From: JBQSUQ01 sp052384575
GTDB taxonomy: Bacteria; Pseudomonadota; Gammaproteobacteria; Enterobacterales; Pasteurellaceae
Length of the DNA stretch: 64,000 nt
Assembly (NCBI GenBank): GCA_052384575.1
Contig: JBQSUQ010000007.1
Direction: 5' to 3' (one strand)
In this document: one piece after another, positions 17,398 to 26,937 of the stretch
Layout of the letters: every line of letters begins with the position of its first letter
How positions within the stretch are numbered: position 1 is the stretch's first letter
Notes under the pieces: model-generated
Told to the model about the DNA's origin: nothing
Database searches by the model: none
What the model saw: only the letters and a program-made list of their open reading frames with translations
Program-made: the position numbers and the translations under genes

Positions 17398-18060
17398 TTG
17401 CAAATAATCAAAGAAAAAATCACAAAGTCAGCCATGATGTTAATGATTATTATGCTTTGTGTTGCAGTCATGTCTGTTATCTTATTCGGTGTAAAACAAT
17501 TCCAAATTGGATCGCAATTAGCTAGTGTCAATCAGGTGGCGAATTTGTCGCATTTATTGGTGCGCCAACAAACAAACTTGTTTTCTATTTTATTAGTCAA
17601 TAATGCCAATACAGAAAAATTAGTGGAAAATTTGGACAGTTTAACTCGAGAAAATTTTGTCTTGGACGCTTCTTTGTATGGACATAATGGCGAGCTGTTA
17701 GCGCAGAGTAGTCATTCCTTAAGTTTGCGGCATCAGCTTGGTTTGGACGAGACTCAAACGCTGAGTAATCAACAAATTGTTGAACCTATTTATTCAGCAA
17801 ATGGCATTGTGGGTTTTTTACGCGTGACCTTCGATGATAAATACGGACAGACGACACAAAATAAAATTAATCACATTTTTTCACGCCTGTATGGTGAACT
17901 AATTATCGTCTTCCTAGCCGGAATTATTTTAGCCAGTTCTGTGCATTATTTTTTAAGCCATTATCGTCGAGCCAGACGTGCTATTTCAGAGCCTATAAAA
18001 ATTACTAAATCAAAATTGAGTAGTGCAACGATGTTTCATCGCCGGAGACGTAGAATGTGA
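17398..18060 (+). CDS. smp: Smp/AhpA-family membrane protein
   Basis: A 220-residue inner-membrane protein with an N-terminal membrane segment (about residues 12-33), a periplasmic domain of about 130 residues, a second membrane segment (about 160-178) and a short basic cytoplasmic tail ending RRRRRM. It diverges from serB, the same arrangement as E. coli serB/smp; E. coli Smp and AhpA-type proteins are of unclear function. The frame begins at a TTG (17398) with a weak GGGAAAAG upstream, so the exact start is uncertain. Confidence 0.75.
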   Translation: MQIIKEKITKSAMMLMIIMLCVAVMSVILFGVKQFQIGSQLASVNQVANLSHLLVRQQTNLFSILLVNNANTEKLVENLDSLTRENFVLDASLYGHNGELLAQSSHSLSLRHQLGLDETQTLSNQQIVEPIYSANGIVGFLRVTFDDKYGQTTQNKINHIFSRLYGELIIVFLAGIILASSVHYFLSHYRRARRAISEPIKITKSKLSSATMFHRRRRRM

Positions 18061-18088
18061 TGGAATAATCACGCTAAGATAGATAAAA

Positions 18089-18113
18089 CAAACCCCACAA
18101 TTGTGGGGTTTAT
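18089..18113. terminator. bidirectional terminator smp/rpmE
   Basis: AACCCCACAA and TTGTGGGGTT form a perfect 20-bp palindrome with A-rich and T-rich flanks between convergent genes. Confidence 0.85.
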
Positions 18114-18122
18114 TTATTCAAA

Positions 18123-18335
18123 TTATTTTGAACCTGGAATACTGAAACGTTTGTTGAAACGTTCTACACGACCACCAGTGTCAACAACACGTTGTTTACC
18201 AGTGTAGAATGGGTGGCATTTGCCACAAACGTCTAAGTTTAAATCTTTGCCCACAGTTGAGCGAGTTTTGATTACGTTGCCGCAAGAACAAGTTGCAGTA
18301 ACTTCTTTATATTCTGGGTGAATACCTTGTTTCAT
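18123..18335 (-). CDS. rpmE: 50S ribosomal protein L31
   Basis: Large-subunit ribosomal protein. The 70-residue form begins MKQGIHPEYKEV and keeps zinc-binding cysteines in CSCG and CGKC, so it is the zinc-containing type. The frame is open to a TTG at 18347, but the ATG at 18335 has GAGG six bases upstream and is the family start. It is monocistronic and convergent with smp. Confidence 0.97.
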   Translation of the reverse strand: MKQGIHPEYKEVTATCSCGNVIKTRSTVGKDLNLDVCGKCHPFYTGKQRVVDTGGRVERFNKRFSIPGSK

Positions 18336-18536
18336 AGAGAACCTCAAATTGAAGCCACGCCGCTATAAGAATCATCATTCGATATTCAAACACCGCGTGT
18401 GATTAATATTACACCTTCGAATTTGCCATTGAAATTCTGAAGGCACGTTAAAAAGAGCAGAAATTATACCGAAAAAAATGGATTATTCAAGCAAGATTTT
18501 TAGTTATAATGCCCATAATTTAGCTGATTGGAATAA

Positions 18537-20744
18537 ATGATGAGATTAGCACGAGTCGCGTTAGCGGTGCCTTTAATGCGTTTTTTTGATTACTTGTTGC
18601 CAGCGGATTGCCATGCCGTTGTTGGTGCAAGGGTAGTTGTGCCTTTTGGTGCGCAAAAAAAAGTGGGGATTGTGGTCGATCTGCCTGAAAAATCAGATGT
18701 CTCTCCACAGCAACTTAAAGAAGTGATTGCTGTTTTAGATCAGGAAACGCTATTTAATCCTTCAAGTTGGCAATTATTAACTTGGGCTGCAGCTTATTAT
18801 CAAGCCCCTTTAGGTGAGGTGTTGATCTCCGCTTTACCTGTAAAATTGCGCAATGGCGAAAGTGCGGTGCAAAAAACAAAAACTTTGTGGAATTTAACCG
18901 CACTTGGTGAACAAGCTTTGCAAAATGGTAGTTTGAAGAAAGCCAAAAAACAGCTTGAGGCGTTGCAATCCTTGAAGCAGTCGCCACTGGAGAAAGGCAA
19001 TAATCCATTTAATACGGCGATTTGGTCACAATTAAAAGCAAAACAATTTATTGAGGAAATTGAGCAAACCATAGACGTAATCTCTTGGCAACAAGCTTTG
19101 GGTGATTTGCCTATGGTTAAAGCGGAAAATCGTTTGGTGTTAAATCAGCAGCAAGCGCTTGCAATGAGTCAAATGCTATTCCAACAAGGTTTTTCTGCTT
19201 TTTTACTGGATGGCGTAACTGGCTCGGGCAAAACCGAGATTTATTTGCAACTTATTGAAGAAACGCTCAAAAAAGGTAAACAAGCCTTGGTGTTGGTACC
19301 TGAAATTGGTTTAACGCCACAAACAGTACAGCGTTTTATGGCACGTTTTAATGTGCCGATTGAAGTGTTACATTCCAATTTGAATGACACCCAGCGTTTA
19401 CAGGTTTGGCAACGAGTTAGAAGCGGTCAAAGTGCGGTGATTATTGGCACAAGATCTGCGTTACTCAGCCAGTTTTATGATTTGGGTTTGATTGTGATTG
19501 ATGAAGAACATGATGCTTCATTTAAACAACAAGATGCTTGGCGTTATCATGCTAGGGATTTAGCGTTAGTGTACGCTAAGCAACTCAATATTCCGATTGT
19601 CTTAGGTTCGGCTACGCCAAGTTTGGAAAGCCTCAACAATGTAAAATTAGGCAAATATCAACATATTAAGCTATCAAAACGAGCGGGTAACGCAAACATT
19701 GTTGTTGGACAACTGATTGATCTAAAAAAACAAAATTTAGTGAATGGTTTGTCGGTCAGCTTACTGAAAAAAATAGAACAGCATTTGCAGAAAGGAAATC
19801 AAGTTTTGTTGTTTCTTAATCGTCGAGGCTTTGCCCCCGCTTTGTTGTGCCATGAATGTGGTTGGATTGCTACTTGTTCTCATTGCGATAAACCGCTCAC
19901 TTATCATCAGCAACAACGAGCAATGCGTTGTCATCATTGTGCTTCACAACGCCCTATTCCACGCCAATGTGCAGAATGTGGTTCGACGAATTTGGTCACA
20001 ACGGGTGTTGGAACAGAACAATTAGAACAAAGCTTGCAACAATACTTCCCACAGTATGCGATTACGCGGATCGATCGTGATAGCACTGCGCGCAAGGGAA
20101 AATTGGAAAGTCATTTAAGTGATATTCAACAAGGAAAAAGCCAAATTTTGATTGGCACTCAAATGCTTGCCAAAGGGCATCATTTTCCTAATGTCACTTT
20201 AGTGGCGTTAGTCAATGTTGATAGCAGTTTATTTTCCCTTGATTTTCGTGCAGAAGAACGCCTAGCGCAGTTATATGTTCAAGTCGCGGGGCGTGCTGGA
20301 CGAGGCGAAAAACAGGGTGAAGTGGTTTTACAAACCTACTATCCTGAACACCCTTTGCTGCACTCTTTATTGCAACAGGGGTATTCATCCTTTGCGGAAC
20401 AAGCATTGCAGACCAGGCAATTAATGGGATTGCCACCATTTAGTTCGCAAGTATTATTTAAGGCGCAGAGTCGCCAAAGCCAAGCAGCAGAGCAGATCTT
20501 ATACCAGATTGAAGCATTTTTTCAGCAATGGAAACTCAACCAAAATCAACCGCACTTACAGATTTTGGGCGTTATGCCTGCGCCTTTTGCTAAAAAGGCT
20601 GATCAATATCGTTGGCAACTTCTATTACAGCATGCCTCACGCGCCGTTTTACAGCAGGCTCTGCGAGATTTTTCATTGCAATATGAATATAAAGTCGGTC
20701 AAGTGCGGTTAAATGTGGATGTGGATCCACAAGATCTGTCTTGA
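18537..20744 (+). CDS. priA: primosomal replication restart helicase PriA
   Basis: 3'-5' DNA helicase that reloads the replisome at stalled forks. The 735-residue protein has the N-terminal DNA-binding domain, the Walker A segment DGVTGSGKTEIYL (about residue 230), the DEEH box (about 322-325), and the inserted zinc-binding cysteines CHECGWIATCSHC, CHHC and CAEC (about residues 436-485). The helicase C-terminal motif VAGRAGRGEKQGEV follows. Two adjacent ATG codons occur at 18537; either could start. ftsN follows 71 bp later. Confidence 0.96.
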   Translation: MMRLARVALAVPLMRFFDYLLPADCHAVVGARVVVPFGAQKKVGIVVDLPEKSDVSPQQLKEVIAVLDQETLFNPSSWQLLTWAAAYYQAPLGEVLISALPVKLRNGESAVQKTKTLWNLTALGEQALQNGSLKKAKKQLEALQSLKQSPLEKGNNPFNTAIWSQLKAKQFIEEIEQTIDVISWQQALGDLPMVKAENRLVLNQQQALAMSQMLFQQGFSAFLLDGVTGSGKTEIYLQLIEETLKKGKQALVLVPEIGLTPQTVQRFMARFNVPIEVLHSNLNDTQRLQVWQRVRSGQSAVIIGTRSALLSQFYDLGLIVIDEEHDASFKQQDAWRYHARDLALVYAKQLNIPIVLGSATPSLESLNNVKLGKYQHIKLSKRAGNANIVVGQLIDLKKQNLVNGLSVSLLKKIEQHLQKGNQVLLFLNRRGFAPALLCHECGWIATCSHCDKPLTYHQQQRAMRCHHCASQRPIPRQCAECGSTNLVTTGVGTEQLEQSLQQYFPQYAITRIDRDSTARKGKLESHLSDIQQGKSQILIGTQMLAKGHHFPNVTLVALVNVDSSLFSLDFRAEERLAQLYVQVAGRAGRGEKQGEVVLQTYYPEHPLLHSLLQQGYSSFAEQALQTRQLMGLPPFSSQVLFKAQSRQSQAAEQILYQIEAFFQQWKLNQNQPHLQILGVMPAPFAKKADQYRWQLLLQHASRAVLQQALRDFSLQYEYKVGQVRLNVDVDPQDLS

Positions 20745-20815
20745 TTTTTCTAGTAAAATTGCCCATTTTTCAGTAAAATTGTAACAATTTATCTATAGAT
20801 TATCGGAAATATATT

Positions 20816-21646
20816 GTGGTACAGCGAGATTATGCCGTTCGTAACGGTTCTAAAAAGAAAAAATCAGGCGTAAATAAGCCCCTTTTATTTGTGATCGCGG
20901 CGGGTATCGTCATTGCTTTTGCTGCGGGATTATATTTATTAAAGTCAAATGCACCTGAAGCAGTGGTGCAAGCGCAACAGGAAGTAAAAAACGAGAAAGC
21001 GAAACAAAAAAGTCAGTTGCCAAGTCGCCCTGAAGAAACTTGGTCTTATATTAAAGAATTGGAAAGTAGAACAGTTACCAATAACCAGAATATTCAATTA
21101 AATGAGAGCCAAAAAGCAGAATTAAAACGCTTGGAGGAAGAAGAAAAAGCGAAACAAGCTGCGTTAGAAAAATTAAGACAGCAAGAAGAGCAAGCGAAGT
21201 TAGAGAAAGCCAATAAAGCGGCAGAAAATAACCTTTCTTCAACAGTAGAAACCACAGCAAAACCTGCTGTTCCAACTGAAGATATGGCGGCAAAAGAAGC
21301 GGCTGCAAAGCTGGAACAAGAACGCAAAGCTGCGGAACAACGTAAAAAAGCGGAACAAGCGAAAAAAGCAGAAGCTGTAAAGGTTGAAACAGCGAAGAAA
21401 GAAGAAAGCAAAAAATCAGATGGATCGAAAGTGGGTAAATTTGGCTTACAATGTGGTGCTTTCAATGATCGTGGCAAAGCGGAGAATTTACAAGCCCGTC
21501 TTGCTATGTCAGGGTTAAATGCTCGTATTACGGAAAGTGGCAAATGGAATCGTGTATTGATTGGGCCAGTTGGAGATCGCGCAGCAGCAACCGCTGCACA
21601 ACAACAAGCAAGTGCCATTGCGGGTTGTGTGATTATCGGTATGTAA
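20816..21646 (+). CDS. ftsN: cell division protein FtsN (SPOR domain)
   Basis: Bitopic membrane protein that triggers septal peptidoglycan synthesis. The 276-residue frame begins at GTG (MVQRDYAVRNGSKKKK) and has a short basic cytoplasmic N-terminus. A membrane helix covers about residues 23-43, a long lysine/glutamate/alanine-rich helical linker covers 50-205, and a C-terminal SPOR domain (FGLQCGAFNDRGKAENLQAR, about residues 207-226, to the end) binds denuded glycans. The priA-ftsN order matches E. coli apart from cytR. A USS-pair terminator follows. Confidence 0.92.
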   Translation: MVQRDYAVRNGSKKKKSGVNKPLLFVIAAGIVIAFAAGLYLLKSNAPEAVVQAQQEVKNEKAKQKSQLPSRPEETWSYIKELESRTVTNNQNIQLNESQKAELKRLEEEEKAKQAALEKLRQQEEQAKLEKANKAAENNLSSTVETTAKPAVPTEDMAAKEAAAKLEQERKAAEQRKKAEQAKKAEAVKVETAKKEESKKSDGSKVGKFGLQCGAFNDRGKAENLQARLAMSGLNARITESGKWNRVLIGPVGDRAAATAAQQQASAIAGCVIIGM

Positions 21647-21664
21647 CCATTTTCTGTTGAATTT

Positions 21665-21705
21665 AAGTGCGGTTAAAAAATTTATTGTTTTTTAACCGCA
21701 CTTTT
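21665..21705. terminator. USS-pair hairpin terminator after ftsN
   Basis: AAGTGCGGTTAAAAAA and TTTTTTAACCGCACTT form a 16-bp stem built from two uptake sequences in inverted orientation. Confidence 0.9.
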
Positions 21706-21732
21706 TCTTGCCTAATTTTTAAAAATCATTAA

Positions 21733-21750
21733 AATGAACGAACGTTCATT
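21733..21750. promoter_or_regulatory. candidate TetR/AcrR operator
   Basis: AATGAACG and CGTTCATT form an 18-bp palindrome with a 2-bp centre, 56 bp upstream of the TetR-family gene. It resembles operators of AcrR-like repressors, so autoregulation of the efflux operon is likely. Confidence 0.7.
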
Positions 21751-21805
21751 CAGCGGTGTTTTTTACCGCTGTTTGTCTTTTTTATTAACCTAAATTGGAT
21801 TATTT

Positions 21806-22372
21806 ATGCGTCAATCAGAAATTGATATGGCGGAGCAAATTTTTTTAGCGACTGAGCGATTAATGGCAGAAGGTGGATTACATAATTTATCAATGCACAA
21901 GATTGCAAAAGAAGCCAAAATCTCAGCAGGCACAATTTATCTTTATTTTAAGAGTAAAGATGAGCTGTTAGAGCAACTTGCTCGTCGTATATTTACAATT
22001 TTTTCGCAAGAATTAGCGAAAGATTATGACGAAAATAAACCTTATTTTGAGCAATATCGCATTATGTGGTGGAACATTTGGCACCATCTCACGAATAACC
22101 CAATTTTAGTTAAAAATATGGGGCAATATTGGTCTTTACCTTCCTTTGTTAAGGTCTGTTCTGAGCAACAAAATCAAGGACATTGGGCGGTATTTTGTCA
22201 AAAAGCAATTGCGAGTGAACAAATTTGCGATTTGCCAATAAAGGTTTTATTTTCTTTAAGTCTTGAAAGTGCGGTGAACTTAGTTCATGCCCATATTTAT
22301 TTTAATCAAGAGTTCTCTGAAAGCACATTAGAAAACGTTATTGAGCGGACATGGCGTGCTATTCAACAATAA
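21806..22372 (+). CDS. acrR: TetR/AcrR-family repressor of the RND efflux operon
   Basis: The 188-residue regulator has an N-terminal TetR helix-turn-helix (HKIAKEAKISAGTIYLYFKS, about residues 30-49) and a helical ligand-binding C-terminal domain. It is the first gene of acrR-acrA-acrB, 28 bp upstream of acrA on the same strand, with the palindrome at 21733 as probable operator. The expected role is repression of the pump until a hydrophobic ligand binds. Confidence 0.9.
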   Translation: MRQSEIDMAEQIFLATERLMAEGGLHNLSMHKIAKEAKISAGTIYLYFKSKDELLEQLARRIFTIFSQELAKDYDENKPYFEQYRIMWWNIWHHLTNNPILVKNMGQYWSLPSFVKVCSEQQNQGHWAVFCQKAIASEQICDLPIKVLFSLSLESAVNLVHAHIYFNQEFSESTLENVIERTWRAIQQ

Positions 22373-22399
22373 ATTTTATTTTTAAATAACGGAGTTTTT

Positions 22400-23596
22400 A
22401 TGACTGAACAACAAAACAAGCGTCCAAAACGCGCTCATGTTTTTTTATTAAAAGTGGGCTTAGTTGTTGCTGTGTTGATTTTTGCTGGTGTCATAGGAAT
22501 GAATTTTCTTAAGAATATGAAAGTAAAAGAAATCATTTCTAATTTACCTGAACCTCGTAATCCTGTTACGGTGACAACAGTCAAAGCAAGTGAGTGGACA
22601 CCCGTAATTGAAACAACAGGCTTGGTACGCCCAAATCAAGGGGCGATGTTAAGCGCAGAAGCATCAGGAACTATTAGCCGAGTTTTAGTGAAATCAGGAC
22701 AATCTGTGAAGAAAGGCGATGTGCTTGTAGAGTTAGATAGTAATGTTGAAATGGCAAATTTACGTGCTGCCGAAGCGCAATTGCCAGCATTACGTTTAAC
22801 TTACCAACGTTATGCGAATTTGATTAAGTCACAAAGCGTCTCACAAATTGAATTAGATAAAGCGAAAGCGGCATTTGAGCAAATGTCTGCCAATATCAAT
22901 GCATTACGAGCAAGCATTGATCGCCGTAAGATTTTGGCACCTTTTGATGGGGTAACTGGTATTGTTCAAGTAAATGAAGGGCAGTTTATTTCACCGGGTA
23001 CAGCAATTGTGCGCGTAGAAGATAATAGTTCAATGAAGGTGGATTTTTCTATTTCGCAAAATCAATTAGACCAACTCTTTATCGGTCAGAAAGTAACTGC
23101 TACTTCAGATGCGAAAACAGGCGAAACCTTTTTAGCGAAAGTGACTGCGATTGAACCTGCGGTAAATGCAGCAACTGGGTTGGTTGATGTGCAGGCGACT
23201 TTTGAAGATGGTGATGCTAAGAAATTATTATCAGGTATGTTTACCCGTTTACGCCTTGCGCTCTCAACAGAACGTAACCAGATTGTCATTCCACAAGTAG
23301 CGATTAGCTACAATATGTATGGCGAATTTTCTTATGTGTTGCGTCCATTATCTGATGAAGATAAAGAGAAAATGGCGGGGGATGAGAATTTAGACAAGCT
23401 TTATCGAGTACAGCAAGTCACCGTCTTTACTAAAGATCGTCAAGGAATTTATGCCCAATTGAAAGGCAATGATATCAAACCAGGCGAAAAAGTGGTTACT
23501 GGCGGTATGCAACGTTTAAATAATGGTAGCCTTGTTCTTGTGACAGAGAAAGAAGGTGTAGGTACAACTCAACCTGCGAAGAATACCAATCTATAA
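22400..23596 (+). CDS. acrA: RND efflux periplasmic adaptor subunit
   Basis: Membrane-fusion protein linking the RND pump to an outer-membrane channel. The 398-residue protein has an N-terminal membrane anchor (about residues 13-35; no lipobox seen), a barrel-sandwich lipoyl half-motif (GTISRVLVKSGQSVKKGDVL, about residue 90-109), an alpha-hairpin (about 115-160) and the second lipoyl half (PFDGVTGIVQVNEGQFISPG). Beta-barrel and membrane-proximal domains follow. The pump gene starts 17 bp later. Confidence 0.94.
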   Translation: MTEQQNKRPKRAHVFLLKVGLVVAVLIFAGVIGMNFLKNMKVKEIISNLPEPRNPVTVTTVKASEWTPVIETTGLVRPNQGAMLSAEASGTISRVLVKSGQSVKKGDVLVELDSNVEMANLRAAEAQLPALRLTYQRYANLIKSQSVSQIELDKAKAAFEQMSANINALRASIDRRKILAPFDGVTGIVQVNEGQFISPGTAIVRVEDNSSMKVDFSISQNQLDQLFIGQKVTATSDAKTGETFLAKVTAIEPAVNAATGLVDVQATFEDGDAKKLLSGMFTRLRLALSTERNQIVIPQVAISYNMYGEFSYVLRPLSDEDKEKMAGDENLDKLYRVQQVTVFTKDRQGIYAQLKGNDIKPGEKVVTGGMQRLNNGSLVLVTEKEGVGTTQPAKNTNL

Positions 23597-23612
23597 GTTA
23601 AGGATATAGTCA

Positions 23613-26600
23613 ATGAAATTTACGGATATTTTTATTCGTCGTCCGATTTTAGCTATTTCAATTAGCTTATTGATTGTAATTTTAGGGCTGCAAGCGATTT
23701 CAAAATTAAGCGTGCGTGAATACCCTAAAATGACGACAACAGTTATTAACGTAACCACTGTATATCCAGGCGCAGATGCTAATCTAATCCAAGCGTTTGT
23801 GACTTCAAAATTAGAGGAAGCCATTGCGCAGGCGGATAACATTGATTACTTATCTTCAACTTCATTACCAAATACCTCAAGAATTACGGCGAAAATGAAG
23901 TTGAATACGGATCCAAATACCGCATTAGCCGATGTATTGGCAAAAGTGAACTCAGTGCGTTCTGCATTACCAAAAGGAATTGAAGATCCAACAGTGACCT
24001 CATCAACTGGGGGAACGGGGATTATGTATATCAGCTTTACGTCGGATCGATTAGATGCAAGTCAAGTAACGGACTATATTCAACGTGTAGTAAAACCACA
24101 GATTTTTACTGTACAGGGTGTGGCGAAAGTTGAAATTTTTGGTGCATCAGAATATGCAATGCGTATTTGGTTAGATCCACAAAAACTAGCCGCGCAAAAT
24201 TTATCTGCAACACAAGTGATGAATGCATTGGCAAGTAATAACGTACAAACTGCCGCGGGTAGTTTTAATGGTTACTACAATGTGTACAAAAATAAGGTCG
24301 AAACCACTACGAAAAACGTGGAAGAATTACGTAACTTAGTTGTTTTCTCCAAAGGCGATAACTTAGTTCGTTTGCGTGATGTGGCTGATGTGGAATTAAA
24401 TAAAGAAAGTGACAGCACCAGAGCAACAGCAAATGGTGCGGAAGCGGTGGTGTTATCTATTGAGCCTACCGCTGAAGCTAATCCATTAACCGTTGCGGCT
24501 GATGTTCGCCCTTTGTTTGAATCTATTCAAAAGAATTTACCTGACAGTATTAAAGGGCAGGTTTTATACGACCGCACTATTGCGATTAATAGCTCCATTA
24601 ATGATGTGGTAAGCACCATTGTTGAAGCTGTGATTATCGTACTTGTGGTGATTATGCTGTTTATTGGTTCTTTACGCGCCATTATTATTCCAATTATTAC
24701 CATTCCAATTTCATTAATTGGGGTAATTATGTTGTTACAGGTTTTCGATTTCTCGATTAACTTGATGACATTGCTTGCTTTAATTCTCGCAATCGGCTTG
24801 GTAGTGGATGACGCAATCGTAGTATTGGAAAATGTGGATCGTCATATTAAAGAAGGTGAAACACCTTTCCGCGCAGCTATTATTGGCACAAGGGAAATTG
24901 CGGTGCCTGTTATTTCCATGACCATTGCATTAATTGCCGTATATTCACCAATGGCATTAATGGGCGGTATTACAGGGACACTCTTTAAAGAGTTTGCGTT
25001 AACTTTAGCGGGAGCGGTATTTATTTCTGGGATAGTGGCATTAACCCTTTCACCAATGATGTCGAGCAGATTGCTAAAACATGAAAGCTCAAAATTTGAG
25101 GAAAGAATTAACCGCACTTTAACTAAACTTACCAACTTTTATGGCTATGTATTAGGTTTAGTGATGAGCGCACGTAAAACTATGCTAGTGTTTGCGATGA
25201 TTATTTTTGCTACTTTGCCAAGCCTTTTCAACGCCTTATCCAGTGAGCTGACGCCAGCGGAAGATAAAGGTGCGTTTTTAGGTATGGCGACAGCGCCTTC
25301 TAATGTGAATGTGGATTATATTCAGCAAGCAGCAAAACAATACGAAAAATTATTGGATGATTTACCAGAGCGTCAATATTCGCAAGTAATTGCGGGTGTG
25401 CCATCGTCAAATAGTGCGTTAATTGTGACGACGTTAAAAGATTGGAAAGAACGTTCTCGTTCACAAGCACAGATTATGGCGGAGATGAATGCAAAAGCGG
25501 CTTCTATTCCTGAAATTTCAGTAACAGGCTTTGCGTTCCCTGAAATTGATACTGGGGAAAGTGGTCCACCAATTGGTTTTGTTATCAGTACGCCGAATAG
25601 TGTAAAAGATCTTGCTGAAGTAGCGGGTAATTTCTTAACTAAGATGAAAAGTTCAGGGCAGTTCGTTTACACCAAATTGGGCTTACAATTTGATACCGCT
25701 GAGATGAACATTACCATCGATAAAGAAAAAGCGGGTACCTATGGCATTAGTATGCAACAGATTGCTTCTACGTTGGGTAGTTATTTATCGGCAGCGACTA
25801 TCACGCGTGTGGATATTGATGGGCGCGCTTATAAAGTGATTTCACAAGTAAAACGCGCAGATCGTTTATCACCAGAAAGTTTCAAACATTATTATATTAC
25901 GGCGGCGAATGGTGAAAGTGTTCCTTTAAGTAGTTTATTAAATATTAAATTGGAAACTCAACCAACTTCATTGGCGCGTTTTAGCCAATTAAATTCTGCG
26001 ACTATTCAAGCTGTGGCATCTCCAACATCAACAACTGGTGATGCGGTAAAATGGTTAAAAGAAGCTGCTAAGGATTTACCGCAAGGCTATAACTACGATT
26101 GGACTGGTGAAGCACGTCAATTAGTACAAGAAGGTAATGCTTTAGCAACTACATTCTTACTAGCAGTTGTGATTATTTTCTTAGTATTGGCAATTCAGTT
26201 TGAATCCTTACGCGATCCATTAGTGATTATTGTATCCGTTCCTCTTGCATTAAGTGGAGCCTTGCTCACTTTAAATGTATTGAGTTTATTAACGGGAATG
26301 AAAATTGCCAACTTCGTGGGTACAACATTGAACATCTATTCGCAAGTCGGCTTAATCACATTAGTTGGTTTAATCACTAAGCATGGTATTTTGATGTGTG
26401 AAGTAGCGAAAGAAGAGCAACTTTTACATGGCAAAAACCGTATTGATGCGATTATGTATGCGGCAAGAATTCGTTTACGCCCAATTTTAATGACAACAGC
26501 GGCAATGATCGCGGGTCTTATCCCATTACTTTATGCCTCAGGCGCAGGTGCAGCAATGCGCTTTAGTATGGGGATTGTGATTGTGTCAGGTTTGGCCATT

Positions 26601-26720
26601 GGTACGCTATTTACCTTGTTTGTTCTGCCGGTGATTTATTCTTATGTAGCAACAAGACATAAACCATTACCAGAATTTGATGAAAACCAACCTGTAATGA
26701 TTACAGATAGTCATCATTAA
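23613..26720 (+). CDS. acrB: RND multidrug efflux transporter permease
   Basis: Proton-driven inner-membrane pump. The 1035-residue protein has the RND layout of 12 membrane helices and two large periplasmic loops. The start MKFTDIFIRRPILA is typical, and the TM4 motif LVVDDAIVVLENVDR contains the two proton-relay aspartates (about residues 395-396). No outer-membrane channel gene lies beside it, so a TolC-type channel must be encoded elsewhere. Substrates cannot be read from sequence. A USS-pair terminator follows at 26736. Confidence 0.95.
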   Translation: MKFTDIFIRRPILAISISLLIVILGLQAISKLSVREYPKMTTTVINVTTVYPGADANLIQAFVTSKLEEAIAQADNIDYLSSTSLPNTSRITAKMKLNTDPNTALADVLAKVNSVRSALPKGIEDPTVTSSTGGTGIMYISFTSDRLDASQVTDYIQRVVKPQIFTVQGVAKVEIFGASEYAMRIWLDPQKLAAQNLSATQVMNALASNNVQTAAGSFNGYYNVYKNKVETTTKNVEELRNLVVFSKGDNLVRLRDVADVELNKESDSTRATANGAEAVVLSIEPTAEANPLTVAADVRPLFESIQKNLPDSIKGQVLYDRTIAINSSINDVVSTIVEAVIIVLVVIMLFIGSLRAIIIPIITIPISLIGVIMLLQVFDFSINLMTLLALILAIGLVVDDAIVVLENVDRHIKEGETPFRAAIIGTREIAVPVISMTIALIAVYSPMALMGGITGTLFKEFALTLAGAVFISGIVALTLSPMMSSRLLKHESSKFEERINRTLTKLTNFYGYVLGLVMSARKTMLVFAMIIFATLPSLFNALSSELTPAEDKGAFLGMATAPSNVNVDYIQQAAKQYEKLLDDLPERQYSQVIAGVPSSNSALIVTTLKDWKERSRSQAQIMAEMNAKAASIPEISVTGFAFPEIDTGESGPPIGFVISTPNSVKDLAEVAGNFLTKMKSSGQFVYTKLGLQFDTAEMNITIDKEKAGTYGISMQQIASTLGSYLSAATITRVDIDGRAYKVISQVKRADRLSPESFKHYYITAANGESVPLSSLLNIKLETQPTSLARFSQLNSATIQAVASPTSTTGDAVKWLKEAAKDLPQGYNYDWTGEARQLVQEGNALATTFLLAVVIIFLVLAIQFESLRDPLVIIVSVPLALSGALLTLNVLSLLTGMKIANFVGTTLNIYSQVGLITLVGLITKHGILMCEVAKEEQLLHGKNRIDAIMYAARIRLRPILMTTAAMIAGLIPLLYASGAGAAMRFSMGIVIVSGLAIGTLFTLFVLPVIYSYVATRHKPLPEFDENQPVMITDSHH

Positions 26721-26735
26721 AATAAAACTAATAAA

Positions 26736-26775
26736 AAATAGACCGCACTTTTAAAAAGCGCGGTCTATTTTTTTG
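26736..26775. terminator. USS-pair terminator after acrB
   Basis: AAATAGACCGC and GCGGTCTATTT pair over an inner CACTTTTAAAAAG segment, then a T-run. Almost the same sequence recurs at 27077-27118 and 30741-30780. Confidence 0.9.
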
Positions 26776-26800
26776 TGTTTTATCGAGCTAATTAGCAAGA

Positions 26801-26829
26801 TTGACTTCAATTTTTATCGAGAGTATATT
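26801..26829 (+). promoter_or_regulatory. sigma-70 promoter of the tandem RNA
   Basis: TTGACT (26801-26806) and TATATT (26824-26829) are separated by 17 bp. The predicted start near 26836 falls on the first base pairs of the closing helix of RNA copy 1. Confidence 0.7.
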
Positions 26830-26832
26830 CTA

Positions 26833-26937
26833 TTTTGTCGTTAGAAAAGCGATGATAATCTCGAGGATCGCAGGCGGAAAGTGATTTTACTTTCTTTGAT
26901 CGTGTGTAGGTGTTTCGAGCCCTACCTAATGACAAAA
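26833..26937 (+). ncRNA. structured RNA, tandem copy 1
   Basis: No open reading frame explains this segment. A closing helix pairs 26833-26844 with 26926-26937 (TGTCGTTAG with CTAATGACA, one G-U). Inside are hairpin 1 (GCGAT 26849-26853 with ATCGC 26867-26871), hairpin 2 (GAAAGT 26877-26882 with ACTTTC 26889-26894) and hairpin 3 (GTAGG 26906-26910 with CCTAC 26921-26925). The loop of hairpin 1 (CTCGAGG, 26860-26866) can pair with the loop of hairpin 3 (TTTCGAG, 26913-26919) as a pseudoknot. The next 100 nt repeat the same fold with other bases. I do not recognise the class. Confidence 0.78.
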
